Origin: DATGMS01 sp035303945
GTDB lineage: Bacteria > Bacteroidota > Bacteroidia > Cytophagales > Cyclobacteriaceae
Assembly (NCBI GenBank): GCA_035303945.1
Contig: DATGQZ010000043.1
Coordinates: 124,001-188,000 of the forward strand
DNA: 64,000 bases
Reading direction: 5' to 3'
Position 1 is the first letter of the stretch. The number at the start of each line of letters is the position of its first letter. The translations under genes were made by a program, and so were the position numbers. Below the pieces are notes generated by a model, which did not search any database, was not told the origin of the DNA, and worked only from the letters and a program-made list of their open reading frames with translations. Shown one piece after another: positions 7,850 to 17,310 of the stretch.

Positions 7850-10483
7850 ATGTCATTATCCACTAAATATAATCCCACAGAAGCAGAAGCCAAATGGTAC
7901 AAGTTCTGGATGGACCAAAAGCTGTTTAGTTCGTCCGTTGACCACTCCAAAACACCTTACACCATCGTGATTCCTCCGCCAAACGTGACAGGGGTGCTTC
8001 ATATGGGACACATGCTAAACAATACCATCCAGGATGTACTTATCAGAAAAGCCCGGATGGAAGGCAAAAATGCATGCTGGGTGCCTGGTACAGACCACGC
8101 ATCCATTGCTACTGAAGCAAAAGTAGTGGCGATGTTGAAAGAACAGGGGATAGAAAAAAAATCTCTCACCAGGGAGGAATTCCTTAAACATGCTTGGGAA
8201 TGGAAGGAAAAATACGGCGGTATCATCCTTGAGCAGCTAAAAAAGTTGGGCGCTTCCTGCGACTGGGATCGTACAAGGTTTACAATGGATGCTGATATGA
8301 GCCAAGCAGTAGTCAGCGTCTTTGTAGACCTGCACAAGAAAGGTAAAATCTACCGTGGCATCCGGATGGTCAATTGGGATCCACAAGGTAAAACCGCACT
8401 TTCTGATGATGAAGTGATCTTTAAGGAAATACAGTCGAAGTTATATTATATACAGTATCAGGTAGAAGGTACTGAAGAGTTCCTGACAATCGCCACCACC
8501 CGACCTGAAACCATTATGGCTGACACGGCCATTTGTATTAATCCTAACGATACAAGGTTCAGGCATTTAAGGGGGAAAAAAGCCGTTATCCCCTTGATCA
8601 ACCGCTCCATCCCCATCATCGAGGACGAGTATGTGGAGATGGAGTTTGGTACCGGCTGCTTAAAGGTCACTCCAGCCCACGACATCAATGACTACGAAAT
8701 TGGCCTACGACATCAACTTCCGGTAATCGATATAATCAGTGACGATGGCACATTAAACGAAAAGGCTGAAATACTGATCGGGGAAGACCGGTTTGTCGCG
8801 CGAAAGAAGATAGCGAAATTGCTTAAAGAAGCTGGCAGATTGATCAAGGAGGAAGACTACAAGTCCAACGTGGGCCACTCTGAAAGAACAGATGCCGTCA
8901 TTGAGCCTAAACTATCCTTACAGTGGTTTTTAAAGATGGAGGATATTACCAAACCTGCACTTAAGGCTGTAATGGACGACATCATTCAGCTCTATCCGCC
9001 AAAGTTCAAAAACATGTACCGGAGCTGGATGGAGAATGTGCGCGATTGGTGTATTTCAAGGCAGCTGTGGTGGGGCCACAGAATTCCAGCCTATTATCTT
9101 CCCAATGGGGATTTTGTAGTTGCCAATACCATTGAGGAAGCTTTGGCGCAGGCTAATGAGAAGTGGGGAAAAAACTTCTTCCAGCTATCTGACCTAAGAC
9201 AGGATGAAGATGTGTTGGATACCTGGTTTTCCTCATGGCTATGGCCCATGTCTGTCTTTGATCCGGAGTTTTTTACGACGGGAAAGAAGAATGAAGATCT
9301 GAAGTATTATTATCCTACCAATGACTTGGTCACAGCCCCTGAAATCCTCTTCTTCTGGGTAGCCAGAATGATCATTGCCGGATACGAATACCTTGGGGAA
9401 AAGCCGTTTAAGAATGTCTACCTCACCGGCATCGTCCGGGATAAATTGGGCAGAAAGATGTCTAAATCATTGGGCAACTCGCCAGATCCTTTGGAGCTTA
9501 TCAGCACTTACGGTGCAGATGGCGTACGTACCGGAATGCTATTCAGTTCCCCAGCGGGCAATGACCTCCCTTTTGATGAAAAGCTAGTGGAGCAGGGAAG
9601 AAATTTTGCCAATAAAATCTGGAACGCTTTTAGGTTGATTAAGGGTTGGGAAATCGATGCCTCTTTAGATACTGTGGGTAATCAAGCTGCAATCGAATGG
9701 TTTGACAGCAGGTACAATCAAGCGCTGGCGGAAATAGAAGATCACTTCAGCAAGTTTCGCATCTCCGATGCATTGATGAGCACGTATAAGCTGGTGTGGG
9801 ATGATTTCTGTTCATGGTATCTGGAGATGATCAAGCCAGGTTATCAACAGCCGATTGATCAGGAGACCTATGATAAGACCATCGGCTTTTTAGAGAATAT
9901 ACTAAAGCTCCTGCATCCATTCATGCCCTTCATTACTGAAGAGCTTTGGCATGAAATTAAGCAAAGAGCAAATGGCGAAGCTTTGATAATATCAACTTGG
10001 CCGCAAGCGGGTCCTTATGATGAAGTGATCATTCAAGACGCTGCCCATGTTTTTGAGGTGGTCTCCCAAATCCGGAATGTCCGTGCATCTAAGGGAATTT
10101 CTCCCAAGGAAGCATTAGAACTCACCGTTCATACCAATAACCGGGAGTTGTATCAGCAGTTCGAAGGCGTGTTTATTAAACTAGCCAACCTCAGCGAGAT
10201 TAAATTTGCGGACAATGCCGAAAATGCATTGAGTTTCGTAGTAAAGTCAGACGAATTCTTTATTCCTGCCGGCGATAAAATTGACATAGAAAAAGAAAGA
10301 GAAAGCCTCCAGAAGGAATTGGAGTACATGAAGGGATTTTTTGCTTCCGTCAACAAAAAGCTAAGCAATGAAAGATTTGTAAGCAATGCGCCTGAAGCGG
10401 TAGTCTCCGCTGAAAAGAAAAAGTTGGCTGATGCAGCAGGTAAAATAAAAGCCTTAGAAGAAAGCCTTTCCAAGCTTGGATAA
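7850..10483 (+). CDS. valS: Valyl-tRNA synthetase
   Basis: An 877-residue class I aminoacyl-tRNA synthetase that charges tRNA-Val in the cytoplasm. The HIGH motif appears as HMGH (51-54) after PPPNVTGVL, and the KMSKS motif is exact (about residue 535, GRKMSKSLGNSPDP). Between them is the CP1 editing domain with TTRPETIMADTAI, which hydrolyses Thr-tRNA. The C-terminal anticodon-binding domain is followed by a Lys/Glu-rich coiled coil (about 805-877) typical of ValRS. Length and order are normal. It is transcribed alone, between a TAnnTTTG promoter and a strong bidirectional hairpin shared with ppa. Confidence 0.98.
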   Translation: MSLSTKYNPTEAEAKWYKFWMDQKLFSSSVDHSKTPYTIVIPPPNVTGVLHMGHMLNNTIQDVLIRKARMEGKNACWVPGTDHASIATEAKVVAMLKEQGIEKKSLTREEFLKHAWEWKEKYGGIILEQLKKLGASCDWDRTRFTMDADMSQAVVSVFVDLHKKGKIYRGIRMVNWDPQGKTALSDDEVIFKEIQSKLYYIQYQVEGTEEFLTIATTRPETIMADTAICINPNDTRFRHLRGKKAVIPLINRSIPIIEDEYVEMEFGTGCLKVTPAHDINDYEIGLRHQLPVIDIISDDGTLNEKAEILIGEDRFVARKKIAKLLKEAGRLIKEEDYKSNVGHSERTDAVIEPKLSLQWFLKMEDITKPALKAVMDDIIQLYPPKFKNMYRSWMENVRDWCISRQLWWGHRIPAYYLPNGDFVVANTIEEALAQANEKWGKNFFQLSDLRQDEDVLDTWFSSWLWPMSVFDPEFFTTGKKNEDLKYYYPTNDLVTAPEILFFWVARMIIAGYEYLGEKPFKNVYLTGIVRDKLGRKMSKSLGNSPDPLELISTYGADGVRTGMLFSSPAGNDLPFDEKLVEQGRNFANKIWNAFRLIKGWEIDASLDTVGNQAAIEWFDSRYNQALAEIEDHFSKFRISDALMSTYKLVWDDFCSWYLEMIKPGYQQPIDQETYDKTIGFLENILKLLHPFMPFITEELWHEIKQRANGEALIISTWPQAGPYDEVIIQDAAHVFEVVSQIRNVRASKGISPKEALELTVHTNNRELYQQFEGVFIKLANLSEIKFADNAENALSFVVKSDEFFIPAGDKIDIEKERESLQKELEYMKGFFASVNKKLSNERFVSNAPEAVVSAEKKKLADAAGKIKALEESLSKLG

Positions 10484-10490
10484 AAAGAAA

Positions 10491-10520
10491 AACCGCGGGC
10501 TTAAGATCTTGCCCGCGGTT
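10491..10520. terminator. Bidirectional terminator between valS and ppa
   Basis: AACCGCGGGC (10491-10500) pairs perfectly with GCCCGCGGTT (10511-10520), giving a 10-bp GC-rich stem with an A-run on the left and TTTTCCT on the right. It can serve both convergent genes. Confidence 0.85.
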
Positions 10521-10543
10521 TTCCTAGTTAGAAATTGCCTTTT

Positions 10544-11086
10544 TTATTTGCCCTGACCGCCATAGGTTTGATCATAGAGGTCAATGGCATCTTGAATGAT
10601 TCGCATGGCGTCTTCCTTTCCTAAGAAATCTTCCACCTTTACTTCCTTCTTTTCCAGCTTTTTGTAATCTTCAAAAAATCTGTGGGTTTCCTTCATCAAG
10701 TAAGGAGGCAATTCATCAATGTCATTTATGTAATTGACAGATTGGTCATCCGCTGCTACGGCAATGATCTTATCATCCGCCTCTCCCCCATCGACCATGC
10801 GCATCACACCAATGACCTTTGCTTTGACCAAGGTCATTGATGGAATATCGATCTGAGAAATAATCAATATGTCTAACGGGTCATTGTCATCACAAAATGT
10901 TCTTGGAATAAAGCCATAGTTGGCCGGGTAATGCACAGCAGAAAACAGCACCCTGTCCAACATTAACAGACCCGTCTTTTTGTCAAGCTCATACTTCCCT
11001 TTACTTCCTTTGGGAATTTCAATTATACCGGTCACAAACTCAGGCGCATCCTTACCGATCTCAACATCGTGCCATGGATTAATCAT
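10544..11086 (-). CDS. ppa: Inorganic pyrophosphatase (family I)
   Basis: A 180-residue cytoplasmic enzyme that hydrolyses pyrophosphate to phosphate and so pulls biosynthetic reactions forward. The family I signature DNDPLD (the D-x-D-P-x-D metal site) is present, together with the upstream VLFSAVHYPANYGFIPRT block and VIGVMRMVDGGEADDKI. Length fits bacterial soluble PPases. It is monocistronic, with an exact TAnnTTTG promoter upstream (11124-11154) and a shared terminator with valS. Confidence 0.97.
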   Translation of the reverse strand: MINPWHDVEIGKDAPEFVTGIIEIPKGSKGKYELDKKTGLLMLDRVLFSAVHYPANYGFIPRTFCDDNDPLDILIISQIDIPSMTLVKAKVIGVMRMVDGGEADDKIIAVAADDQSVNYINDIDELPPYLMKETHRFFEDYKKLEKKEVKVEDFLGKEDAMRIIQDAIDLYDQTYGGQGK

Positions 11087-11123
11087 ATCAAAAATAAGTT
11101 TAGTTTCATCTCTTAAATGTGCG

Positions 11124-11154
11124 CAAATTTACTTGCAAATATGCTGTAAACAAA
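11124..11154 (-). promoter_or_regulatory. Promoter of ppa
   Basis: Read on the minus strand, TTTG (11151-11154) lies 19 nt before TAAATTTG (11124-11131). This is an exact Bacteroidota sigma-ABfr-type promoter with ideal spacing, placing the transcript start about 30 bases before the ppa ATG. Confidence 0.65.
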
Positions 11155-11323
11155 GGTATCGGAGCTGTTATTGATTTATTTACTGTCCACCTGTCACACT
11201 GGCTTAACATTTGCCGTCTTGGGATTAACGGAATATTCGATCAAGGAAGGGTCGGAACTATATCCTAAACAAAAGATTATTTATTTTCCATTTAGAGACT
11301 AGCGTCCTTTAAAAGCAAGTAAA

Positions 11324-12037
11324 ATGAAAAAAGCAGCGTTATTAATTTTTGCAATTGCAAGTACGGTATGGGCTGTGCAGGCTCAGAACTACACTCCTAA
11401 AAACACCATTGAAGTCGAGGGAAACAGTGAGATAATGATTGTGCCAGATGAAGGGTTGATCAACATCAACGTTCAGAAAAAAGCCATGACAGTGGCTGAG
11501 GCGACAAAAAATTTGAATGCGGACACAAAGAAAATTATCGAAGCATTTAAAAAGTCAGGGCTTGACTACGAACTTACTGCGAACAACTACTACGTCAACG
11601 TCAATCGAATCTATGAAAAAGGAACCTCCAAAGACAGTGGCTATGTAGCCAGTCAAAATCTAAAGATCACGATTAAGGATATCGAAAAACAACTGCCCAA
11701 AGCGGTAGAATTGGTCAACACCAGCGGGGATCATTCTGTGAATGTTAATTTCTCTATTTCCAAAGAAAAAGAGAAAAGCTACAAACAGCAATTGCTAGAG
11801 CTTGCTTTGAAAGACGCTCAGGAAAAGGCAGACAACATCGCTCGGGTAATGGGATTGAGCAACGTTAAGGTTCAAAACGTGCAATACGTCTCCTCCCAAG
11901 CTATTCCCCGCACCTATATGATGAAGGCCAATATAATGGCCTTTGATGCTGCGGAAGAAAGACAGGCACCATCATTTCAGCCAGAAGAGCAAATGATTTC
12001 CGACAAGATCTTGGTTACCTTCGCTTTTGAACAGTAG
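11324..12037 (+). CDS. SIMPL-domain (DUF541) periplasmic protein
   Basis: A 237-residue exported protein with a cleavable signal peptide (MKKAALLIFAIAS..., cut near VQAQ). The body is one SIMPL/DUF541 domain, starting TIEVEGNSEIMIVPDEGLI and containing the repeated-fold segment ALKDAQEKADNIARVMGL. Related proteins are linked to oxidative stress tolerance (E. coli YggE) or protein interaction, but no enzymatic activity is assigned. It stands alone between divergent ppa and the convergent histidine kinase, with a hairpin just after its stop. Confidence 0.88.
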   Translation: MKKAALLIFAIASTVWAVQAQNYTPKNTIEVEGNSEIMIVPDEGLININVQKKAMTVAEATKNLNADTKKIIEAFKKSGLDYELTANNYYVNVNRIYEKGTSKDSGYVASQNLKITIKDIEKQLPKAVELVNTSGDHSVNVNFSISKEKEKSYKQQLLELALKDAQEKADNIARVMGLSNVKVQNVQYVSSQAIPRTYMMKANIMAFDAAEERQAPSFQPEEQMISDKILVTFAFEQ

Positions 12038-12045
12038 AACTTGGG

Positions 12046-12067
12046 GTAGGACCAATTACGGTCCTAC
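12046..12067 (+). terminator. Hairpin after the SIMPL-domain gene
   Basis: GTAGGACC (12046-12053) and GGTCCTAC (12060-12067) form a perfect 8-bp stem with a 6-nt loop, followed by the T-rich TCTACTTCTTTT on the plus strand. Its right arm overlaps the last codons of the convergent REC-kinase gene. Confidence 0.5.
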
Positions 12068-13158
12068 TCTACTTCTTTTAGGGTGGGAAGGATTATTTCT
12101 ACCACTGTCCCCTCGCCTACCTTTGATTGAAGCAGTATTTCTCCCTTTATCTGTTCGACCGATTCCTTCACCATATACAATCCCAAACCAGAGCCTACAT
12201 TTTTTTGGGTAGCGCGGTGAAATAGGTTAAAGACATCTTTTTGGTGCTTTTCCTCTATACCTATACCGTTGTCGGATACTTTTATACGAGCAAGATCATC
12301 CAAAACGTCTATTTCAAGTGAAATTGCCTTTTTTTCACCTTCCTCTTTTTGAAATTTGTAGGCATTACCAATCAAGTTGTTAAGGATGACCCTGATCTTG
12401 CCATCGTCAGAATAGAAGTTTGCATGTTGCCTTACCTGAACGTTCACTTCATAATCCTTAAAATCCCATTTTTCTTTGTAGGCTTGGAATTGCTGGTCAA
12501 CAATGGCATTAAAATCAATGGGGACAATGATATTATCGATTTTTGTGGACCTATAAAAATCCAGCATTTTGTATATAAAATCGTCAAGCTTCACCGTAGC
12601 TGAATCGATCATATCAAAATACTCACCAGCGGCAGGATCATGAATTTCAGTTTTTGCCAACTTGGAGACGCCGGAGATGCTCATCAAGGGTCCTCTCAGA
12701 TCGTGGGACAAGCTGTGTATAAAAATATTCATTTCTGAAACAGTTTTCTTAAGCTTGTCATTCTTCTCCCTCAGCTCCTTCCGCGTATAGTAGAGGTCTG
12801 CGGCATTGTAAATTGCGTTTTTGATCTGTTCAATATTCCAGGGCTTGTCGATGAAGCGATAAACCTCCCCTTTGTTGATGGCATCGATAACACTAGCAAT
12901 ATCTGAATATCCTGTGAGCAAGATTCGGATCGGGTCGGGCTTAACCTTCACCATTTTTTCGAAAAACTCAACCCCAGTCATTCCGGGCATCCTCTGGTCG
13001 GCTATTGCTACTTGGAATTCTATTTCTTCTGCCAGTATCAAACCCTCTTCCGGGTCATTGACTGTATAAATTTTAAAATCCTTCCGGAGGCTTGCTTTAA
13101 AAGAGCTGAGGTTGTTCTCCTCATCATCTATATAAAGCACTTGAATTTTACCCTTCAT
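12064..13158 (-). CDS. REC-histidine kinase hybrid
   Basis: A 364-residue cytoplasmic protein. An N-terminal receiver domain (1-120; acidic pocket DDE at 11-13, phospho-acceptor Asp54 in ADQRMPGMTG, Lys105) is fused to a kinase core with His152 in SLSHDLRGPL, an N box (LNNLIGNAYKF), DNGIGI and GSGLGL ATP-lid glycines. There is no membrane segment. With its receiver first, it would take phosphate or a conformational signal from a partner kinase and pass it on. The partner is almost certainly the 7TM kinase just upstream, whose stop codon its start overlaps by 11 bases. Its receiver is closely similar to the REC-only protein at 17311-17775, especially in the PDPIRILLTGY block. Confidence 0.9.
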   Translation of the reverse strand: MKGKIQVLYIDDEENNLSSFKASLRKDFKIYTVNDPEEGLILAEEIEFQVAIADQRMPGMTGVEFFEKMVKVKPDPIRILLTGYSDIASVIDAINKGEVYRFIDKPWNIEQIKNAIYNAADLYYTRKELREKNDKLKKTVSEMNIFIHSLSHDLRGPLMSISGVSKLAKTEIHDPAAGEYFDMIDSATVKLDDFIYKMLDFYRSTKIDNIIVPIDFNAIVDQQFQAYKEKWDFKDYEVNVQVRQHANFYSDDGKIRVILNNLIGNAYKFQKEEGEKKAISLEIDVLDDLARIKVSDNGIGIEEKHQKDVFNLFHRATQKNVGSGLGLYMVKESVEQIKGEILLQSKVGEGTVVEIILPTLKEVE

Positions 13159-15292
13159 GTTTGCTAACGGTTTGTTGGTTTACTGGGAGTATTATAACAA
13201 AATTGGTTCCTTCATTCACTTTGGAATAAATCTCCAACCTCCCTTTATGGTTTTCTATCACTGTGTAAACGATGGAGAGCCCCAGGCCGGTACCTTTCCC
13301 CACTTCTTTGGTGGTAAAGAAGGGTTCAAACACTTTCTCTTTGACATGGTCAGGCATTCCTACTCCATTGTCCTGTATCTCAATGCGAACCTCTTCACCC
13401 ATAAGGGATGTGCGGATGATGATTTCGGGATTTTCAATAGCATGACTTGGGTCCAACAAAGCATGGATGGCATTATTGATCACATTCATGAAAACCTGGT
13501 TGATTTTTCCGGCCAGACATTCTACCAAGGGCAACTCCCCATATTGCTTGGTCACCTTTATCTTCCCCTGCATAGAGCTGTTAAGCAAGATCAGCGTGCT
13601 GTCCAATCCATCATGAAGATCCACCTTCTTTACATCCTGCTCATCCACCCTGGAAAACAACCTTAACCCACGTACAATTTCAACAGTTCTTCTGGCCCCG
13701 TCATCAATACCTTGCAGCAACTGGTCAACTTCCACTAAAAGATAATCCAATTCTATATCTTCCTCAAAGTTTTTAAGCTCTTTTTTACTTTCGGCTGAAA
13801 ACTCTTCCTCTCCTTTTTCTCTATATAAAGCGATCATTTCAAGGATATCGTTGATATCCCGTCTTAAAGGGGAGATGTTGGAGCTGACAAAGTTGATAGG
13901 ATTATTGATTTCATGGGCGATACCAGCAGTGAGCTGACCGAGTGAGGCCATTTTCTCTTGATTGACCAACTGTGTTTGGGTATTTTGAAGGTTTTTAAGC
14001 GCATGCTCCAGCTCTTCCGTTCTGGAAAGCACCATTTTTTCCAGATAAACATTTTGTTCCTTGATCAGCCTTTCGTTTTCTCTAAGCGCTGCCACTTTTT
14101 CATTCTGTTCCTTTTCCTTTTCCTGTTTTAACAAATTGATCTTATCCGCCAAAGCGAAGGACAGAAGAATCGCCTCCATAGCGGTACCTACCAGCATCGG
14201 CAGGTTGGCGTACGCACCCATGTGTATGATACCTTGGTTGTGTAGGATGTACAAGACAAGCCCAAACAAAAAGAAACCCCAGGCAACTAGGAAATACATG
14301 GCTGACCTCGACCCCTTCGAAGCGATATAGATGCCTGTAGAAAAGAAGGTCACTGCCAACACCATTCCATTGAGGTCAATGATCATGTAACTTATCTCGG
14401 CAGCCCCGGCAATATATACCACTAAAGCTGCGAGGTAAGAAACAATGATCAGGTTTAGCCACTTATCTACTTTGGGTAGGTACTCGCCTGTTTTTAGGAA
14501 AAGCCTTATAAAGGGAATAACAAATACACTAGAAAAAGAGGTAAACGCGACAATACTTAGCTCATACAAATACGCATTTTCACCTAGAAAGAAATAATAT
14601 GAATGGCCAGACAAGGATATCTGAGCCAAACCAATAAAAAAGATATAAAAGCAATAATAGAAGTAAAGTTTATCCTTTACCGAAAAATACAGGATCAGGT
14701 TATATAGGAAAAGGGCCAACATAATCCCCAAATAAGTGCTGACCGCCAACAGTGATCGACTGTAATTGTTGAAAAAGTTCTCTTCCGGAAAGAGAGTTAT
14801 TGAGAAATCGGCCGGTGTAAAGGTCTGTACATTAAAAACAAGTTCCTTAGACTCGCCCAAGATCGACAAGGGAAATTGAAAAGTGGGATTCGGATTTTTG
14901 ATGGTGGTGCGTCCTTTTACGCCAGTCCCACTCTTATCCTGCAGCCGCAGACTGCCATCATCAGCGACGGTGTACATTTCTACCTTCCTCAGCGAGGGCT
15001 GATCAAATTCTAAAAACACCTCCCCTTCAATGTCCGAATAATCTTGGAGACTGATTCCTACTAAAAACTCCTGATCTACAAAACCTGGGTTGACGTTTGA
15101 TGGTGACCTTTGTTTGGAAATAGTATTCCAGTTTAAAGCCTCTAGAGGTATGTCATTATCTAGTACAACCTGGTATTCATTGATTCTGTATTCGCTTTCA
15201 TTTTGGAAGGTCCCCAAAAAATTTAGCGCAACAAAAAAAAATACAATAATTCCAAAAATAGCTAGAATAAGATTTCTATTGCTTTGACTCAT
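13148..15292 (-). CDS. 7TM-DISM sensor histidine kinase
   Basis: A membrane sensor kinase of 714 residues from the preferred ATG at 15292 (an upstream ATG at 15319 would add nine). Order: membrane segment (about 8-28), extracytoplasmic 7TMR-DISMED2-like beta domain (about 30-175), seven membrane helices (about 180-385), coiled coil (about 388-450), HisKA with His460 in LTAGIAHEINNP, and HATPase with NVINNAIHAL, DNGVGM, FFTTK and GTGLGLS. DISM extracellular domains are thought to bind small ligands, often carbohydrates. It overlaps the upstream GNAT-like gene by 17 bases and the downstream REC-kinase by 11, so it belongs to one tightly coupled operon. Confidence 0.92.
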   Translation of the reverse strand: MSQSNRNLILAIFGIIVFFFVALNFLGTFQNESEYRINEYQVVLDNDIPLEALNWNTISKQRSPSNVNPGFVDQEFLVGISLQDYSDIEGEVFLEFDQPSLRKVEMYTVADDGSLRLQDKSGTGVKGRTTIKNPNPTFQFPLSILGESKELVFNVQTFTPADFSITLFPEENFFNNYSRSLLAVSTYLGIMLALFLYNLILYFSVKDKLYFYYCFYIFFIGLAQISLSGHSYYFFLGENAYLYELSIVAFTSFSSVFVIPFIRLFLKTGEYLPKVDKWLNLIIVSYLAALVVYIAGAAEISYMIIDLNGMVLAVTFFSTGIYIASKGSRSAMYFLVAWGFFLFGLVLYILHNQGIIHMGAYANLPMLVGTAMEAILLSFALADKINLLKQEKEKEQNEKVAALRENERLIKEQNVYLEKMVLSRTEELEHALKNLQNTQTQLVNQEKMASLGQLTAGIAHEINNPINFVSSNISPLRRDINDILEMIALYREKGEEEFSAESKKELKNFEEDIELDYLLVEVDQLLQGIDDGARRTVEIVRGLRLFSRVDEQDVKKVDLHDGLDSTLILLNSSMQGKIKVTKQYGELPLVECLAGKINQVFMNVINNAIHALLDPSHAIENPEIIIRTSLMGEEVRIEIQDNGVGMPDHVKEKVFEPFFTTKEVGKGTGLGLSIVYTVIENHKGRLEIYSKVNEGTNFVIILPVNQQTVSKHEG

Positions 15293-15989
15293 TTTGTGGC
15301 TTAGGTATTTGCAATTCAAACTTTACTTCCATATCTCCACGAGGACCACTTTCTATGGTACTAAAACTTATGTTTTCCCGAAGTCTAAAAATATAGTCCT
15401 TTTCCGCCTGATTGGCCATAGGAAGGTTAACAACGTCATTAATTTCTAAGGCTGTGGCAATCAAGCCTTCTTTTGGATAATAAAACGATCCTTTGTCACC
15501 GAGGCTTTCGATAATTTCATATCCCACACTTTTCGATATACTTAATGTTACGGGCGAACTCAGTCCCAACAATTTCTTGATCTTTAACTGCGGAAGGATA
15601 GCTACCCCAACCCTCACCAAATAGATACTACCAATCCCGTAGCCCGCCACCTCTTTGCTGTTCCAAAGGCCGCAATATTCAGCTACATCAAGATCCTTGA
15701 ATACCGCCATGTATTCATTGATGCTGGGATCAATTTCCTCTATCGCCTTTTCCAAAGGAAGTTTAAACTGTTCCGTCCTAAGCTGGATCCGACCTCCTCC
15801 CAACACGCGAAAGTCGTCCATCGATTCAAACAAAATGAGATATACATGGGGATTTAAAGCCCAAGATCGGTCGGCGGAGGTGACTTTTGTGACACCGTAG
15901 GATTCTAACACCTTATGGTGACCGATGATGTATTTCTCTGTCGCTTCCAGGTCTTCTACAGCTCTTACTACCCTAACTCTTACCTTCAT
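15276..15989 (-). CDS. GNAT-like putative acyltransferase of unknown substrate
   Basis: A 237-residue soluble protein with no signal peptide. The pattern VLGGGRIQL, then LPLEKAI, then AEYCGLWNSKEVAGYGIGS, then LSISKSVGYEI and FYYPKEGLIA resembles the strand-helix layout of GNAT N-acyltransferases, in particular the acyl-homoserine-lactone synthase and N-acyl amino acid synthase branch (G..R, then E....S/N.). This assignment is by eye and tentative. The ATG at 15989 is preferred to the TTG at 15998. It overlaps the E1-like gene upstream and the kinase gene downstream by 17 bases each. If the fold is right, it could transfer an acyl group to make a diffusible or membrane-associated signal; I cannot name a donor or acceptor. 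Confidence 0.6.
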   Translation of the reverse strand: MKVRVRVVRAVEDLEATEKYIIGHHKVLESYGVTKVTSADRSWALNPHVYLILFESMDDFRVLGGGRIQLRTEQFKLPLEKAIEEIDPSINEYMAVFKDLDVAEYCGLWNSKEVAGYGIGSIYLVRVGVAILPQLKIKKLLGLSSPVTLSISKSVGYEIIESLGDKGSFYYPKEGLIATALEINDVVNLPMANQAEKDYIFRLRENISFSTIESGPRGDMEVKFELQIPKPQNESKQ

Positions 15990-17079
15990 GCGATTCAATT
16001 AGTTCATCCAAATCTATATACATCCTCCCGGACTGGAGCGGTTCATTTAGCAATAGTCTCCTTGAAAAATAAGCACACACAGCCCCGCCCATTATCACCG
16101 AACTGGCAGTCTGTGGCCAAGTGGTCAGGGTTTTGCCTATCTGTTGAATACTCTCCTTGGCGCGGTCGGACAGCTTGTCCATGTCCAGGATACTGCTCAT
16201 AATTTCTTTACCTTTCTCTTGTAGTTTTTCTAAAATTAGGCTTTCCTCTCCAAATTTTTCAAGATATCCATGGAAAATTAGTCTCGAAGGCTCCAAGTCA
16301 AACCGTTCAATATCCATCATCCCACGGTCACTTGTATCCATTAAAACGGGTATTCTCAATGATTTAGCCTTTAGCCGGCTACCGATTTTTACGGGCAAAC
16401 TATCACATTCCTCGATTAGCAGGTCCAAATTGCCCCCTAAAGTAAAAAAATCGTCAATATTTCCGTCATGAATCCCCTCGTCATAAACAGTAACTTTTAA
16501 AAAAGGATCAATTTCCGCGATCTCCCTTGCCACCATCCAAGCCTTTTTCTGACCAAGATTAAAGATTCCCGTCCTGATTCGATTCATGTTGCTCAACTCT
16601 AGAGTATCAAAATCAGCTATCCTTAATTCCCCAAAAGTGCGCTCCATCGCCAAGCTTAATGCGACGCTTTGTCCCACCGAAAGGCCAATTATGCCTATCT
16701 TTTTAGTCTGCAGGACATCCTGCTCCTCTTGTGTGATTTTATATTTATTTCTAGAGGTGCGAAGGTGAATAAAATCTTTTTCAGCCAGCGTTCTTACAAG
16801 CGTGTTTCTCCAGGGATAATAAACCCACAGCCCAAAAGTGTCCTTATCATGTTGCTTAAAAAATGAGACAACCCTTTCCCGCAAGGCATCCCGGGTAAAA
16901 GTCACAGTTGGATGGTTGATCTTGATCAACTCTCCAACCTGATCTTCGAGTGTATCGTTAATGACGACAGAGGAGTTTGCTTTAATTTGGGCTATTCTGG
17001 CCTTATCATCAGCAGCAGTAGGAGAAAGTATCAATGGGGTATAAATAGCTTGATTTTCATTCACGCCGGCAAGGGTCAT
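15973..17079 (-). CDS. E1/ThiF-like adenylyltransferase (Rv1355c-type N-terminal half)
   Basis: A 368-residue protein. After about 125 residues of its own comes a ThiF/MoeB/E1 Rossmann domain: glycine loop IGIIGLSVGQS, the acidic strand end ADFDTLELSNMNRI (Asp and Arg that bind ATP), Lys in LGQKKAW, and ECDSLPVKI in place of the usual D-x-D-N step. This fold adenylates a carboxylate, usually a protein or peptide C-terminus. It lacks the CxxC zinc pairs and any obvious catalytic-cysteine loop, and it lacks the nitroreductase-like half of the mycobacterial Rv1355c protein, which it otherwise recalls. It is the first gene of the signalling operon and overlaps the GNAT-like gene by 17 bases. Confidence 0.78.
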   Translation of the reverse strand: MTLAGVNENQAIYTPLILSPTAADDKARIAQIKANSSVVINDTLEDQVGELIKINHPTVTFTRDALRERVVSFFKQHDKDTFGLWVYYPWRNTLVRTLAEKDFIHLRTSRNKYKITQEEQDVLQTKKIGIIGLSVGQSVALSLAMERTFGELRIADFDTLELSNMNRIRTGIFNLGQKKAWMVAREIAEIDPFLKVTVYDEGIHDGNIDDFFTLGGNLDLLIEECDSLPVKIGSRLKAKSLRIPVLMDTSDRGMMDIERFDLEPSRLIFHGYLEKFGEESLILEKLQEKGKEIMSSILDMDKLSDRAKESIQQIGKTLTTWPQTASSVIMGGAVCAYFSRRLLLNEPLQSGRMYIDLDELIESHEGKS

Positions 17080-17257
17080 AACAAGTAAATTTTAAAAGGC
17101 ATTGTGGTTCTTCCAATCGTTTTTGAATATTTGCAGGAAAATTGATATATTTCTTCTAGGTAACCTCCGATCTTCAATTGCTTGGTTATTAATTATAAAT
17201 ATTTCTAGGCTTGTGAAGACATATAAGCTTTCTGAAATAATGTTTTATAATAGTGAA

Positions 17258-17274
17258 CAAAAATAGTAAATTTC
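17258..17274. promoter_or_regulatory. Possible overlapping divergent -7 elements
   Basis: In the 231-bp region between the E1-like operon and the REC-only gene, the minus strand carries TATTTTTG (17258-17265, exact TAnnTTTG) and the plus strand carries TAAATTTC (17267-17274, one mismatch). They abut each other. Neither has a well-spaced -33 element, and the minus-strand leader would be about 170 nt. Confidence 0.25.
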
Positions 17275-17310
17275 GCCTTAGAAACGGTAGGTTCAAAAAA
17301 AGTATTAGTG

